A stretch of DNA of 64,000 bases from Pedobacter sp. Leaf216 (GCF_001421515.1 NZ_LMKM01000023.1:409209-473208); one strand, 5' to 3'. Numbered from the stretch's first letter, positions 9,790-19,765 are shown. The notes: a model not told the origin generated them from the sequence alone. Numbers and translations: made by a program.

Positions 9790-10800
9790 ATGAAACCAAT
9801 TAAATTTTTACCCATTGTTATGATTGCTGCCGCTGGGTTGGTGGCATCATGCTCAACATCAAAATTGGCTCAAACTAAGCCGGCAGATGATGTTTATAAT
9901 TCTGTTGCCAAGGCGCGGGAAGTTGAGGTTGCTTTACCTCCTCAAAATCAACAGGCACAAAATCAAAATCGCGGTCAGGAAGAGTACGATGAATATTATG
10001 GAACCAGTAATCCTTATTACGATATGGATTATTCTTCAAGGATAAACCGTTTTTACAATGGTTACAGTTTCCAAAGTTATTACGATCCTTATTTCGATAA
10101 TTATTACTCTGGCAGCAGCTATGGCCCGTCTAACTATCTTGGTTATGGCCTGGGTTGGAGCAGTGGATACGGTTTAGGTGGCTGGGGCGGAGGTTTCGGT
10201 TACAGCAACATTTGGAGCAATCCATTCTATTATGGCAACTTTGGCTACGGATGGAATAATCCTTATGGATGGAACTCTTGGGGACCAAACTCTTATTACG
10301 ACCGTTATGGTTGGGGCGGTGGATACTACGGCGGTGGCTGGGGTATTGGCGGCGGATACTATGGTGGCGGCGGTGTGTATACCAACAGAGGTTACAACAG
10401 ACCAAGACCAGGTAGTGATGACAGAGGTACACCAAGATATGGAAACGGTAATGGCGGCAATGTAGGCAGACCGAGCAGATCTGGTGTTGGTAATCCAAAT
10501 GGTGGAGTATCTTATGCACCAAATAATAATGCTGGCCGACCAGCAAGAAATCAAGGTGGCGTTTACACACAAGGTCAAGGTAACCAAAGTGGCAGACCAA
10601 CCAGAAATGATAATTATTCACCTCAAGGTACACAAGGCAGCAGACCAACCAGAAACGAAAATTATACACCACAACAACCAGCAAGAACTGAAAGCAGACC
10701 ATCTTATTCACCTCCACCATCAAATGGCGGCGGCGGTGGCTCTAATGGCGGCGGAGGCGGCGGCGGTGGTTCTAGACCATCAAGAGCTGGAAGAGGTTAA
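9790..10800 (+). CDS. Gly/Tyr/Trp-rich surface lipoprotein
   Basis: A 336-residue protein with a lipoprotein signal: a hydrophobic stretch then LVASC with C21 as the predicted lipidated residue. Residues about 60-200 are unusually rich in Gly, Tyr, Trp, Asn and Ser (repeated GWGGG, YYGG, NPYY patterns), and about 200-336 is a Pro/Arg/Asn/Gly-rich low-complexity tail with recurring SGRPTRN and SRPTRN units ending in poly-Gly. No catalytic motif is present. It is probably an envelope or surface structural protein, perhaps disordered. It precedes the outer membrane barrel gene by 21 bp, so the two are likely co-transcribed, with one terminator after the second gene. Function unknown. Confidence 0.85.
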   Translation: MKPIKFLPIVMIAAAGLVASCSTSKLAQTKPADDVYNSVAKAREVEVALPPQNQQAQNQNRGQEEYDEYYGTSNPYYDMDYSSRINRFYNGYSFQSYYDPYFDNYYSGSSYGPSNYLGYGLGWSSGYGLGGWGGGFGYSNIWSNPFYYGNFGYGWNNPYGWNSWGPNSYYDRYGWGGGYYGGGWGIGGGYYGGGGVYTNRGYNRPRPGSDDRGTPRYGNGNGGNVGRPSRSGVGNPNGGVSYAPNNNAGRPARNQGGVYTQGQGNQSGRPTRNDNYSPQGTQGSRPTRNENYTPQQPARTESRPSYSPPPSNGGGGGSNGGGGGGGGSRPSRAGRG

Positions 10801-10821
10801 TTATAAAATCTAAACACACAA

Positions 10822-12360
10822 ATGAAAAAAATCATCCTTGCTTCTCTAGTAGCTACAGTAGCTACTATGGGAACAACATATGCCCAAAGTTATGCACCCG
10901 ATGCATTCCGTTTCTCACAAACCAATTATGGAAGCTCTTCACGATTTAAAGGAATGGGCGGCGCACAAATCGGTGTTGGAGGCGATATTGGTTCAATCAA
11001 TGCCAATCCGGCCGGATTAGGTTTATTTACTAAATCTGAATTCAGCATCACCCCTGAATTTAATTCCGTTTCGAACAATAGTGCATACTTAGGCAATAAT
11101 ATCAAAGCGAATAAAAGCCAGATTAACCTAAACAATATTGGCGTAGTATTTTATAGTCCTGCTGCAAAAATGAAAGGATCTGATGTAGATAAAGGTTTAG
11201 TAAGTACCGTTTTCGGTTTAAGCTATACCCGCAACAATGATTTTTTAAATAATATCAGCTATAATGGTACAAATACCAATAGCTCGATCAGGGATTCATA
11301 TGTTGATCAGGCAAATAATAACGGAATTGAAAACTCTATTGCTGGCGATGCTTACAATAGTTACATCATCAATAGAAATACACCGACTTTTCCTAATCAA
11401 TATTCTGCTGAACCCTATAATAACGCCAATTTTAAACAAAACTGGGATGAAGCCCGCTTAGGCTCTACTTCAGAATTTAACGTGGCAGGTGCCCTAAATT
11501 TTGGCAATAAGGTATATATTGGTGCAACCGCAAGTTTTGTTAATGTAAAATATACAAGTGATGCTACATTTACCGAATCAGGAATTCTAAATTCTTATAA
11601 TGATGGTGCGGTTTTACCAAAAGTACCAACTTACAATGGAAATGAAAATTACAACCTTACCCATTTCAGAAATCAGGAAACTAAAGGTGGTGGTTTCAAT
11701 TTAAAATTAGGTGCAATTTTTAGACCAGTAAGCGAATTAAGAATCGGTTTAAATTTTCAAACTCCTACATGGATGAATATTGAAGATAATACCAGTGAAA
11801 CCTTACAGGCTACTACTGCTGGAAATGCCAATACTCCGCCAACAAAATCCAATAATCCAACCCAATATTATTCATTCACTTATAACCTGCGTACGCCTTT
11901 AAAAGCATCTGCGGGTGTTAGTTATGTAATTGCTGGTACGGCATTAATATCGGCTGATGTAGATTATATTGATTATTCTTCAATGCGTTTTTCTGATTCA
12001 AACGGATCTGATCTTTCTACAATCAACAGCAACAATGCTTTTATTAAAGAAGCTTATAAAGAAGCAGTGAATTATAGAGTTGGTGCAGAAGTAAAAGCAA
12101 CTAATGAGTTAAGTCTTCGTGTTGGATATGGTGTAAATGGTAACGGTGTTAAAGGCGGCGATAATAAATTTTACCAGGGCCAATACTATACAGGTGGTAT
12201 TGGATACCGTATAGATAACTATTATTTCGATGTGGCATACCAAAATTACAAAACAAATTTCAACTCAAGCCCATACTTGTTAGATGATTACAGCGAGCCT
12301 GTTGCAGATGTTAAAAGCAAAAGGAACAATGTATTTTTAACTTTTGGAGTAAGATTTTAA
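10822..12360 (+). CDS. OmpP1/FadL-like outer membrane beta-barrel protein
   Basis: This 512-residue protein has a Sec signal peptide ending TTYAQ (about 1-22). The mature start YAPDAFRFSQTNYGSSSRFKG followed by GMGGAQIGVGGDIGSINANPAGLG is typical of FadL/TodX and PorV-like barrels of Bacteroidetes. The remainder has alternating polar/aromatic strands (for example LRVGYGVNGNG, YFDVAYQNYK) and ends in a C-terminal FGVRF, the terminal-aromatic signal recognised by the Bam machinery. Long-chain hydrophobic substrate uptake is known for FadL itself but is not proven for this branch. It is the second gene of a two-gene unit and ends in a strong terminator. Confidence 0.85.
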   Translation: MKKIILASLVATVATMGTTYAQSYAPDAFRFSQTNYGSSSRFKGMGGAQIGVGGDIGSINANPAGLGLFTKSEFSITPEFNSVSNNSAYLGNNIKANKSQINLNNIGVVFYSPAAKMKGSDVDKGLVSTVFGLSYTRNNDFLNNISYNGTNTNSSIRDSYVDQANNNGIENSIAGDAYNSYIINRNTPTFPNQYSAEPYNNANFKQNWDEARLGSTSEFNVAGALNFGNKVYIGATASFVNVKYTSDATFTESGILNSYNDGAVLPKVPTYNGNENYNLTHFRNQETKGGGFNLKLGAIFRPVSELRIGLNFQTPTWMNIEDNTSETLQATTAGNANTPPTKSNNPTQYYSFTYNLRTPLKASAGVSYVIAGTALISADVDYIDYSSMRFSDSNGSDLSTINSNNAFIKEAYKEAVNYRVGAEVKATNELSLRVGYGVNGNGVKGGDNKFYQGQYYTGGIGYRIDNYYFDVAYQNYKTNFNSSPYLLDDYSEPVADVKSKRNNVFLTFGVRF

Positions 12361-12377
12361 GATTACATAATAATTTA

Positions 12378-12415
12378 AAAAGGGCGAAGATTTTTAATCT
12401 TCGCCCTTTTTTTTT
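12378..12415. terminator. Terminator between convergent genes
   Basis: AAAAGGGCGAAGA (12378-12390) pairs with TCTTCGCCCTTTT (12398-12410) around a 7-base loop and runs into further Ts. The A-rich left arm also offers a U tract to the - strand gene ending at 12414. Confidence 0.9.
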
Positions 12416-14837
12416 ACCTAGCCTTTACCAATATCTCCTTTTCCCCATACACCACTCCCCCATCTGTAACGCCTTGCACAACAATTTTAAACTGTCCGGT
12501 TAAATCGCCGGTATTAAAAGTAATTGGGATTTCTCCATTAACCAATAACTGGTAATTCCAATATACCGTTGCAAAATTGATGGGTTCATTTTTATTATTT
12601 ATATCGGCTACATAAAATTCTTTAGGAAGGTTTATTCCTTTTAAAATAGTGATGTTGGGTTTTGATTGCTGATCTGTACATCCTTGATAAACAGTTGTGC
12701 CTCCTCTACCATTTGCATAAGCTTTGCCTTTAACCGGACTGGTGTTTTCAAGATCGCCGTTGTGATTGGGGCAGTTTAAAATATTGTACCTGCAAACATA
12801 ATCGCCGCAGCCATTTGCAAAAGCATTTTTGGCAAAATCGGTTCTGTCATCCCTGGTTTTCTTAATTACCACTTCTTTTAAGCTAATTCCGGCAACTGAT
12901 GTTATACTTTGTGTATCCTCATTTAAAATGGCTGATTTAGTGGTTAGCGGTTCAAAATTTTGCTGCATCAAATACTTTTTTAATTCATCCTGTGGCTCTT
13001 TTATTTTAAGGTCGTACTGATCATATTTTGATGTAGCCATACTTAACCAAACAGGTACTTTTGGCGTTGCAGTAATCAGATTGGTAAATGGAATGCTGAA
13101 TTGTCCTGCACTGTCTGTATTAAGAAAATAAAGGTTTTCTCCAGCTATTGTTGATAAACCCATCGGACTTTCCAGCAACTTTTTTTTCCGGGTAATGCTG
13201 CCTGAATAATCTAAACTGGAAATAATCTTATTTTTTTCAGTTTCTGCTACCACGCTTTGAGGCCATTTATATCTGCTCCATGTTTTAACCAACAAAACAT
13301 CATTAAGGTATTTCTGATCAACATATTTTATACCCATCGGATGGTTGGGGAGTTTGTTTAAGTATTGCCCTAAATAAAAATAATCAATAATATTCTGATT
13401 GTTGCTGCCCGAAATCCTGTTGTATTGCACACAAGCAACTGATACCACTGCAGCAACAGGCTTATTATCTTTCAAAACATTGAGTTTTAAATTTACCTGA
13501 TCCCTGGTGTTGTATTCATTTTTATCTGTAAATAATTCAGTTTGGTTAAGCTGATCATAATGTGCGAAAAAAATTCTTTCTGCAATTGGGCGGTAATTCG
13601 CATCTAAAACAGTTACAGTATGCAATCCAATTGGAACAGAATCCAACTTAAACTTTATACTTTGAATTTTATTTGTAGTCAGGTTTAACTCAGTATGAAG
13701 CAAAACAGAAGAAAAATTGTGCACCAGAACATGAACTTTAGTATTTGAATTACTTTCTAGCTGAACCCTGAAATAGCCATTTGCAATAGCAGAACCAGCA
13801 CTTAATACCACACCATTTTGAAGTGGTGTTGGCAAATTAAATTTAACCTCAGCCTGATCTTTTGCCAAAAGTTTAACGGAATAACGATTTGGTAGTTGTG
13901 GACAAATTGAAAATGAACCAATTCCAATCGAACTGGTTTGTATGGTATCAATGGCCAAATCATTTTCATACAAAACAGCATTTGTTTGTATTACCGATCC
14001 ATCTGCATCTTTTATTTCGAAACCTACATTAGATGTTAAATGATCAACAAGATAACCGCCTTCAGGATAAAACTGGACATTATAACTGGTTTGAGTTCTG
14101 ATTGGAAGCGCAAGCTTCACGTACCTCACTTCTTTTCCTTTTTTAACCCTCACTGTAAGCAGATTATTTGCAGATGTGATTTTTTGGGCGGGGTAACTAA
14201 TCATCAATTCGCCAATTACACTGCTTTTGGCAACACCAGTTTGCAAGCGTTCTTTATCGCCTCCAATCTGATACTTAACCTCAGCCCCTTCAACAAAACG
14301 GTTATCGCTTGATAAAACTTTTAACAAAGCTGTTCCATTTTTAGTTTCTTCATCGTAGGCTTTAAAAATGGAAAGGTTTGCCGTTAACGCATTTACGGTT
14401 GTAGATTTAATGGTGATCGGCTGTATAAATGCACCATCGGGTTGATTATTAATTTTAATATTGGTGTTTGCAACGAAACGATAAGCACCACTGGGCAACG
14501 AATCGGGAAGTGTTAATGCACCTAATGCAAAACCTTTATCAATTAAAAATTTCTGCTGAATAACAATTGAGCTGTCTTGATTATTAATCAGTGATAAATA
14601 TAAAGTATGGTATCCATCTATACCAGTTATGGTTTTAAGCAAATAACCAGTAAACCAAACCTGATCATTATTGGTATATACATTTTTATCAAAGTGAACA
14701 AACAACTCAGAGGTTGCTGTTTTTGAAGCATAACGATCAAGATTTAGGGCAATGCTATCTAATTTTCTATCCTGAGCTTTTGCTTTTACAAAAAAAACGA
14801 ATGCAAGAAATAATAGAATATAGAATTTTGACAGCAT
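12414..14837 (-). CDS. Secreted MG2/macroglobulin-like domain protein
   Basis: An 807-residue protein with a signal peptide ending KAKAQ (1-22). Residues about 45-150 contain HFDKNVYTNNDQVWFTGYL, the signature of MG2-type (alpha-2-macroglobulin-like) domains found in many Bacteroidetes envelope proteins. Further beta-sandwich modules follow, including a second FTDKNEYNTRDQVNLKL motif near 430. A Cys cluster near 690-735 (CGDYVCRYNILNCP, then a later CTDQQ) may form disulfides or bind a metal. No thioester motif CxEQ is present, so it is not a classical protease-trapping macroglobulin. The usual relatives carry a TonB-plug-like region, which I cannot confirm here. It is monocistronic. Role: envelope, otherwise unknown. 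Confidence 0.75.
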   Translation of the reverse strand: MLSKFYILLFLAFVFFVKAKAQDRKLDSIALNLDRYASKTATSELFVHFDKNVYTNNDQVWFTGYLLKTITGIDGYHTLYLSLINNQDSSIVIQQKFLIDKGFALGALTLPDSLPSGAYRFVANTNIKINNQPDGAFIQPITIKSTTVNALTANLSIFKAYDEETKNGTALLKVLSSDNRFVEGAEVKYQIGGDKERLQTGVAKSSVIGELMISYPAQKITSANNLLTVRVKKGKEVRYVKLALPIRTQTSYNVQFYPEGGYLVDHLTSNVGFEIKDADGSVIQTNAVLYENDLAIDTIQTSSIGIGSFSICPQLPNRYSVKLLAKDQAEVKFNLPTPLQNGVVLSAGSAIANGYFRVQLESNSNTKVHVLVHNFSSVLLHTELNLTTNKIQSIKFKLDSVPIGLHTVTVLDANYRPIAERIFFAHYDQLNQTELFTDKNEYNTRDQVNLKLNVLKDNKPVAAVVSVACVQYNRISGSNNQNIIDYFYLGQYLNKLPNHPMGIKYVDQKYLNDVLLVKTWSRYKWPQSVVAETEKNKIISSLDYSGSITRKKKLLESPMGLSTIAGENLYFLNTDSAGQFSIPFTNLITATPKVPVWLSMATSKYDQYDLKIKEPQDELKKYLMQQNFEPLTTKSAILNEDTQSITSVAGISLKEVVIKKTRDDRTDFAKNAFANGCGDYVCRYNILNCPNHNGDLENTSPVKGKAYANGRGGTTVYQGCTDQQSKPNITILKGINLPKEFYVADINNKNEPINFATVYWNYQLLVNGEIPITFNTGDLTGQFKIVVQGVTDGGVVYGEKEILVKAR

Positions 14838-14884
14838 AATGGAATGATATGCCTAAAATTCAAAAATTTAATTCAAATTTTCAA

Positions 14885-16720
14885 TTAAATAATTCCTTGC
14901 AGGCTTCCTCCGCTTTTTGCCAAAACATCCAGTTTCTTTTCTGTTTCAGCATCTTTAATTAATTCTGGTGCATGGTGGGGCTTTTTCCGTGCATCAATGA
15001 TCAAAGCTCCTTTGCAACCCCAGTGCTTATTGATTGTAAAATCATTAATACCATAAATATCTGCTGCCGGATTACTTCTTGTAAAAGCTACCCAAACCAG
15101 GTTATCAACAGTAGCGGCTGTAAACTTGGCATCATCGGCCAATACTATTAAAGGCAATCCTGACAAATCCTGATCAATCAACGCCATATTTAGCAAAGCA
15201 ATTTCAGCCGCAGTTTTTTCAGGATTCAAATATTTATTACTTTCTAAAACAAGTACGCCAGGCATGGCGATTTCAGGCTGATAAAACCCATCACTCAATT
15301 TCAATCCATCAGGAATTTGATTCCAAAGTTCACGCTTTTTATCGCCCGCGGCAGCTATTACAACTTTTGATCCGCTGTTTAGTCCGTCGCCACTATAATC
15401 AAGTGTATCAATTGTGGTATTGGTATAAAAATGAACATCCCGGGTTAAGTCGATCCGTGTTAGAATATGTTTAATAAAATCTTCAATATGATGGGTATTC
15501 AAATGTTGATCATCTTCCTTGGCTGCAATAAACAGGTATTTGGCCAAACTCAATTGGTTTTTACCCAAAATATGATTCGCGATAGTTAAAATTTCCTGCG
15601 GTCTTCTTTCCTTTAAATAGGGCGTATAACGCTCGCTACCAATGGCAAAAAGCAAAGGATGCACGCCAGCGGCATCAACAGCATGAACTTCTTTTAAACC
15701 ATGTATTTCTTGTGGTATCGCCGAACCTGTAATTTCGTGAATTAAAGCACCGAAACTGGTATCCTCTTGCGGTGGTCTGCCTACTACGGTAAACGACCAG
15801 ATGGCATCCTTTTTATGATACACATTATGTACTTTCATCAAAGGAAACGGATGCGTTAGGCTATAATACCCTAAATGATCACCGAATGGACCTTCTGGCT
15901 TATTTTCATTTGGATAAACAGTGCCCGTAATGATAAAATCTGCATCTGCAGAGATACAAAAACCTTCATCATCATAAAAATAACGGAATCTTCTATCCCC
16001 CAGGGCTCCCGCAAAAGTCATTTCAGAAAGGCCCTCAGGCAATGGCATAACAGCTGCTAAAGGGTGTGAAGGTGGGCCGCCGACAAAAACACTTACTTTT
16101 AAAGGTAAACCTAAGGCATTGGCTTTTGATTGATGCACGCCTATACCCCTATGAATTTGGTAATGCAAGCCAATCTCTTTATCCTGAATATAATCGTTTC
16201 CACCCAATTGAATGCGGTACATACCTAAATTGGCATTTAAAACACCAGGTTTATCTACATCCTCAGTGTATACCTGCGGCATGGTTACAAAAGGGCCGCC
16301 ATCCATAGGCCAGTTTACAATTTGCGGCAACTGACTGATGGTCGTTTTTAAAAATTTATTTTTTGCAGAAGGTGTTTTAAGTGGCAGCGCAGAAAGTGCC
16401 GACATTGCCGTACCTGCATATTTGAAAGGATTCTTCAAAGCCTTCATCGGATCGTTTCTGAGCGAAACCAATTGTTGTACTTTTGGCAAAGTATCCCTGA
16501 AAATAAATTTTGAACGTTCTAAGGTACCAAACAGGTTAGAAACCGCCGGAAAAGGACTTCCTTTTACTTTTTCGAATAATATTGCAGGCCCCTTATTTTC
16601 GTAAACCCTTAAATGGATGGCTGCCATTTCTAAATAGGGATCTACTTCTTCTTTTATTCTGATTAAATGACCGTGCTTTTCAAGATCGGATACACATTCT
16701 GCTAAACTTTTGTATGCCAT
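14885..16720 (-). CDS. UbiD-family decarboxylase (prenylated-FMN dependent)
   Basis: The start at 16720 (MAYKSLAECVSDLEKHG) gives 611 residues and matches the family N-terminus; an upstream ATG at 16756 would add 12 atypical residues. UbiD enzymes decarboxylate aromatic or unsaturated acids using prenylated FMN made by UbiX. Family features include YRIQLGGNDYIQDKEIGLHYQIHRGIG (split over about 180-207), the VFVGGPPSHPLAAVMPLPEG segment, and PEGPFGDHLGYY, which carries conserved catalytic-site residues. The length exceeds E. coli UbiD (about 497), as is usual for the Bacteroidetes menaquinone-type branch. Likely role: decarboxylation in menaquinone synthesis, inferred from phylum context. No ubiX is in the window. 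Confidence 0.88.
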   Translation of the reverse strand: MAYKSLAECVSDLEKHGHLIRIKEEVDPYLEMAAIHLRVYENKGPAILFEKVKGSPFPAVSNLFGTLERSKFIFRDTLPKVQQLVSLRNDPMKALKNPFKYAGTAMSALSALPLKTPSAKNKFLKTTISQLPQIVNWPMDGGPFVTMPQVYTEDVDKPGVLNANLGMYRIQLGGNDYIQDKEIGLHYQIHRGIGVHQSKANALGLPLKVSVFVGGPPSHPLAAVMPLPEGLSEMTFAGALGDRRFRYFYDDEGFCISADADFIITGTVYPNENKPEGPFGDHLGYYSLTHPFPLMKVHNVYHKKDAIWSFTVVGRPPQEDTSFGALIHEITGSAIPQEIHGLKEVHAVDAAGVHPLLFAIGSERYTPYLKERRPQEILTIANHILGKNQLSLAKYLFIAAKEDDQHLNTHHIEDFIKHILTRIDLTRDVHFYTNTTIDTLDYSGDGLNSGSKVVIAAAGDKKRELWNQIPDGLKLSDGFYQPEIAMPGVLVLESNKYLNPEKTAAEIALLNMALIDQDLSGLPLIVLADDAKFTAATVDNLVWVAFTRSNPAADIYGINDFTINKHWGCKGALIIDARKKPHHAPELIKDAETEKKLDVLAKSGGSLQGII

Positions 16721-16756
16721 GCCCAAAGATAAATAATTAGATTTTCTGAGAAACAA

Positions 16757-16806
16757 AAAAGCCCTATATAAGCAGATTTTACAATAATGCTACTTATTTA
16801 GGGCTT
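16757..16806 (-). terminator. Probable terminator of dps
   Basis: On the - strand, an arm with GAAAGCCCTAAATAAG pairs imperfectly with CTTATATAGGGCTTTT across a loop of about 17 bases and is followed by TTTT. It lies 20 bp past the dps stop and just before the ubiD-like start. Confidence 0.6.
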
Positions 16807-16825
16807 TCAACAGGATAATTTGATT

Positions 16826-17305
16826 CTATTTTTTTCCTGCAAAAGAGCGTAACATCCAGGTGTTTTTCTCTTTAAATTGCATAAAGCGGTTTACCATATC
16901 ATTCGAACCGTCGTCTCCGGCAGCATCAGTTGCATCTAAAAGTTCTCTTTCCAATTCAATCAATGTAGCCATATCGTCTAAAATTGCATCAACCATATCA
17001 AGGTCTTTAAGGCCAATAGTATCAATTTCTTTAATGTTAGATTCTTTAATGTAATCCGCAAAACGGCTATGTGGTGGTTTACCTAAAGTTAAAACCCGTT
17101 CGGCAATTTCATCAATGGTCAACTGCGCGTTGGTATATAATTCTTCAAACTTTACGTGAAGTGTAAAAAAGTTTTGCCCTTTAATATTCCAATGGCAACC
17201 TCTCAGTTTTTGGTAATGGATGTGGTAATTAGCCAGGTAATCGTTTAAAAGATCAACAACTGGTTTAACTTCTTTTTCGTTTAAGCTTATTTCTTTAGCG
17301 TCCAT
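16826..17305 (-). CDS. dps: Dps-family ferritin-like DNA-protection protein
   Basis: A 159-residue four-helix-bundle protein that oxidises and stores iron as a dodecamer, protecting DNA from peroxide. The intersubunit ferroxidase ligands are all present with canonical spacing: H38 and W39 in GCHWNIKG, H50, E54, D65 and E69. The N-terminus is short and weakly charged, so direct DNA binding is uncertain. The gene is monocistronic with a 283 bp upstream region. No OxyR site could be recognised. Assignment is certain from the ligand set and length. Confidence 0.95.
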   Translation of the reverse strand: MDAKEISLNEKEVKPVVDLLNDYLANYHIHYQKLRGCHWNIKGQNFFTLHVKFEELYTNAQLTIDEIAERVLTLGKPPHSRFADYIKESNIKEIDTIGLKDLDMVDAILDDMATLIELERELLDATDAAGDDGSNDMVNRFMQFKEKNTWMLRSFAGKK

Positions 17306-17588
17306 TTTGTTATTATTTATGGTGTATTTTAGTGTCTACCTAACAACCCAAATTTATAAAAGTTTTATCCAATTTTGTCTTTTGAACAATACGTTATTTA
17401 TTAGATCGTTTAATATTCAATATTACAGGGAATAACAATTTTATAAACATTTGTTAATGAATAGCATACCAACATCAGCTTAATAAAGTCATCTTATTTT
17501 TACCCAAAAACGAGAAGCATAACATAGGCTGATTAACAATATTATTCGTATAATTGCTCCCTTTGACTTAAAAATTTACATAAAATAA

Positions 17589-19118
17589 ATGCATAAAATA
17601 TATTTATCTGCTGTGGTGTTATTTGCTTTAAACATTGCAAATGCCAAAGCCAGTACAGCAAGAGACTCTATCGGTGTAGAAAATAATAAAGGCAAAAAAC
17701 TGATTGTTCACCAAACCGTTGCAAAGGATACTTATTATTCCATCGGACGGAGATATAATGTTGCCCCTAAAGACATTATGGCCTTTAACGATAATAAGTA
17801 CCTTCAGGTTGGTATAATTATTAAAGTACCAACAAATATTCCTTTTACTGCAACAGGATCAACCGCTACTGCACAAACTCCAGGTGCTGCTACCGGCAAT
17901 GTGATTGAACATACCATTAAAGCAAAGGAAAATTTAAATATGCTGGCCGAAAAATATGGCACAACCATAAACGAGATTAAAGCTTTAAATAACCTAAGCG
18001 GAAATAATTTAAGCATTGGTCAGGTATTGAAAATTCCTGTAAAAAATGGAGAACAAACTGCTACAGCTGCTCCTGTAACGCCGCCGCCAGTTAAAAACAA
18101 TACAGAAACTCCACAAACCAACACACCATCTGCTGATCAAACCATGATTGAGCATACTGTTGCACCAAAAGAGTTTTTAGGTAAAATTGCCGAAAAATAT
18201 GGTACTACCGTAGAGGAAGTAAAAAAAGCCAATAACCTTTCGGGAAATAATCTCCGTATAGGGCAGAAACTTAAAATTCCGGCAACTAAAAATATCAATG
18301 ATAATAAGGTTGTAACAGCAACTGCTGAAGAAAAACCAGTTCAGGAAAATAAACCTACTGATGCATCAGGAACACATACTGTGCTCAGGAATGAAACCAT
18401 TTTCACCATTGCCAAACAATATGGCATTACTGCTTATCAGATCAGAAAACTAAACGACCTCCCTGATAATGCGATTACCATTGGACAGGTTTTAAAAGTT
18501 CCGGGAGGTATTGTTGCCGAAGTTCAGGTTCCGGTAGAGAAACAGGCAGAAACAAAAGTTAAAGAAACACCAGTAGCAAAAGAAGAAAGTTTTATCCATA
18601 CAGTAGCTACCGGAGAAAATATTTTTTCAATTGCAAAAAAATATAACCTAACTGCTTTTCAGATCAGGACAGCTAATAAATTGGAGGATAATAACATCAA
18701 AGTTGATCAAAAACTGATTATCCCGAAACCACCACAACCAAAGTCGGTTAATGATGCTTCGAAAGAAGACCAGGAGAATGAACCGGACAGTACCATGGTA
18801 AAAGATCCCAAACTACGTCGCGATCCGAGTGTTTATGGCTTGAGTCAGATCGAGGAAAAAGGTACCGCCGTATGGATTGCCGATCAGGATCTTGATGGCA
18901 CAAAAATGCTGGTTTTACACCGCACAGCACCTGTAGGAAGGGTAATTAAGATTACCAACCCAATGACAAACCGCACAACCTTTGCAAAGGTTGTTGGTAA
19001 ATTTACAGAGAACGAATCCACAAAAGATGTTATCATTGTAATGACTAAAGCAGTAGCCGATTCACTGGGCGCTTTAGATAAACGTTTTTTCTGCAATTTA
19101 ACTTATAGTGCTCAATGA
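17589..19118 (+). CDS. Five-LysM secreted protein with C-terminal RlpA-like domain
   Basis: A 509-residue exported protein with a signal peptide (1-21, ANAKAS). Five LysM peptidoglycan-binding modules lie at about 38-81, 106-150, 187-231, 262-305 and 335-379, each with a YSI/IAKKY..T...I...N.L and I.VGQ.LKIP pattern, joined by Pro/Thr/Glu-rich linkers. Residues about 415-509 (GTAVWIADQDLDGTKMLVLH, later VGRVIKITNPMTNRT) resemble a double-psi beta-barrel of the RlpA type, without a clear catalytic Asp, so it may bind rather than cleave. It should anchor in the periplasm to peptidoglycan. Its TGA overlaps the next ATG (ATGA), so translation of udk is probably coupled. Confidence 0.88.
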   Translation: MHKIYLSAVVLFALNIANAKASTARDSIGVENNKGKKLIVHQTVAKDTYYSIGRRYNVAPKDIMAFNDNKYLQVGIIIKVPTNIPFTATGSTATAQTPGAATGNVIEHTIKAKENLNMLAEKYGTTINEIKALNNLSGNNLSIGQVLKIPVKNGEQTATAAPVTPPPVKNNTETPQTNTPSADQTMIEHTVAPKEFLGKIAEKYGTTVEEVKKANNLSGNNLRIGQKLKIPATKNINDNKVVTATAEEKPVQENKPTDASGTHTVLRNETIFTIAKQYGITAYQIRKLNDLPDNAITIGQVLKVPGGIVAEVQVPVEKQAETKVKETPVAKEESFIHTVATGENIFSIAKKYNLTAFQIRTANKLEDNNIKVDQKLIIPKPPQPKSVNDASKEDQENEPDSTMVKDPKLRRDPSVYGLSQIEEKGTAVWIADQDLDGTKMLVLHRTAPVGRVIKITNPMTNRTTFAKVVGKFTENESTKDVIIVMTKAVADSLGALDKRFFCNLTYSAQ

Positions 19119-19765
19119 GTTCGAACAAAAAGCCTTTCATTATTGGCATTGCCGGTGGTAGCGGATCGGGTAAAACTTTTTTCTTAAACTGCTTTCTTCA
19201 TCATTTTAAACAAGATGAAGTAACGCTTGTATCACAGGATGATTATTACATTCCGGCTGGCGACATGACCCAGGAAGAAAATAAGCTCTACAATTTTGAT
19301 CTGCCATCAACCATTGATAGCGAACAGTTTTTAAGAGATATAAAGCAATTAATGAGCGGTGAAGTTGTTTATAAAAAGGAATATAATTTTAACAATCCAT
19401 TAGCTGTAGTTAAAATACTCGAAATTAAATCCGCACCAATAATTATTGTTGAAGGTCTTTTTATTCTTCACTTTAAAGAAATAGCTGCGCTTTTGGATCA
19501 TACAATATTTGTTGATGCAGATGAACAGGTTGCTTTAGACCGGCGCATTAAACGCGATGGACTGGAACGCGGTTATCCCGAAGAAGATGTATTGTATAAA
19601 TGGCACAACCATGTTGTACCCGCTTATAAAGAATACCTACTTCCCTATCGTGAAGCATGCAACAAAGTGGTGATGAACAACACCAACGAACCAGATGAAA
19701 TTATCGCCATTACTGAAGATATTTCGAACGATTTAAGGAATAGTATTTTAGTAGATATACATTAA
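19115..19765 (+). CDS. udk: Uridine kinase
   Basis: This 216-residue P-loop kinase phosphorylates uridine and cytidine in pyrimidine salvage. The Walker A motif GIAGGSGSGKT is at residues 11-21, DDYYIPA (about 42-48) is the substrate-side loop, IIIVEGLFILHF carries the Walker B-like strand, and RRIKRDGLERGYP is the lid region conserved in Udk. It starts inside the stop codon of the LysM gene and ends 5 bp before a strong terminator. Family assignment is firm, although phosphoribulokinase-like relatives share the P-loop. Confidence 0.93.
   Translation: MSSNKKPFIIGIAGGSGSGKTFFLNCFLHHFKQDEVTLVSQDDYYIPAGDMTQEENKLYNFDLPSTIDSEQFLRDIKQLMSGEVVYKKEYNFNNPLAVVKILEIKSAPIIIVEGLFILHFKEIAALLDHTIFVDADEQVALDRRIKRDGLERGYPEEDVLYKWHNHVVPAYKEYLLPYREACNKVVMNNTNEPDEIIAITEDISNDLRNSILVDIH

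Noticed and set aside
10130..10723. 197-codon open frame antisense to the Gly-rich lipoprotein
   Set aside because: It is the mirror of a G- and T-biased low-complexity gene; its His/Tyr/Cys-rich product has no protein-like pattern.
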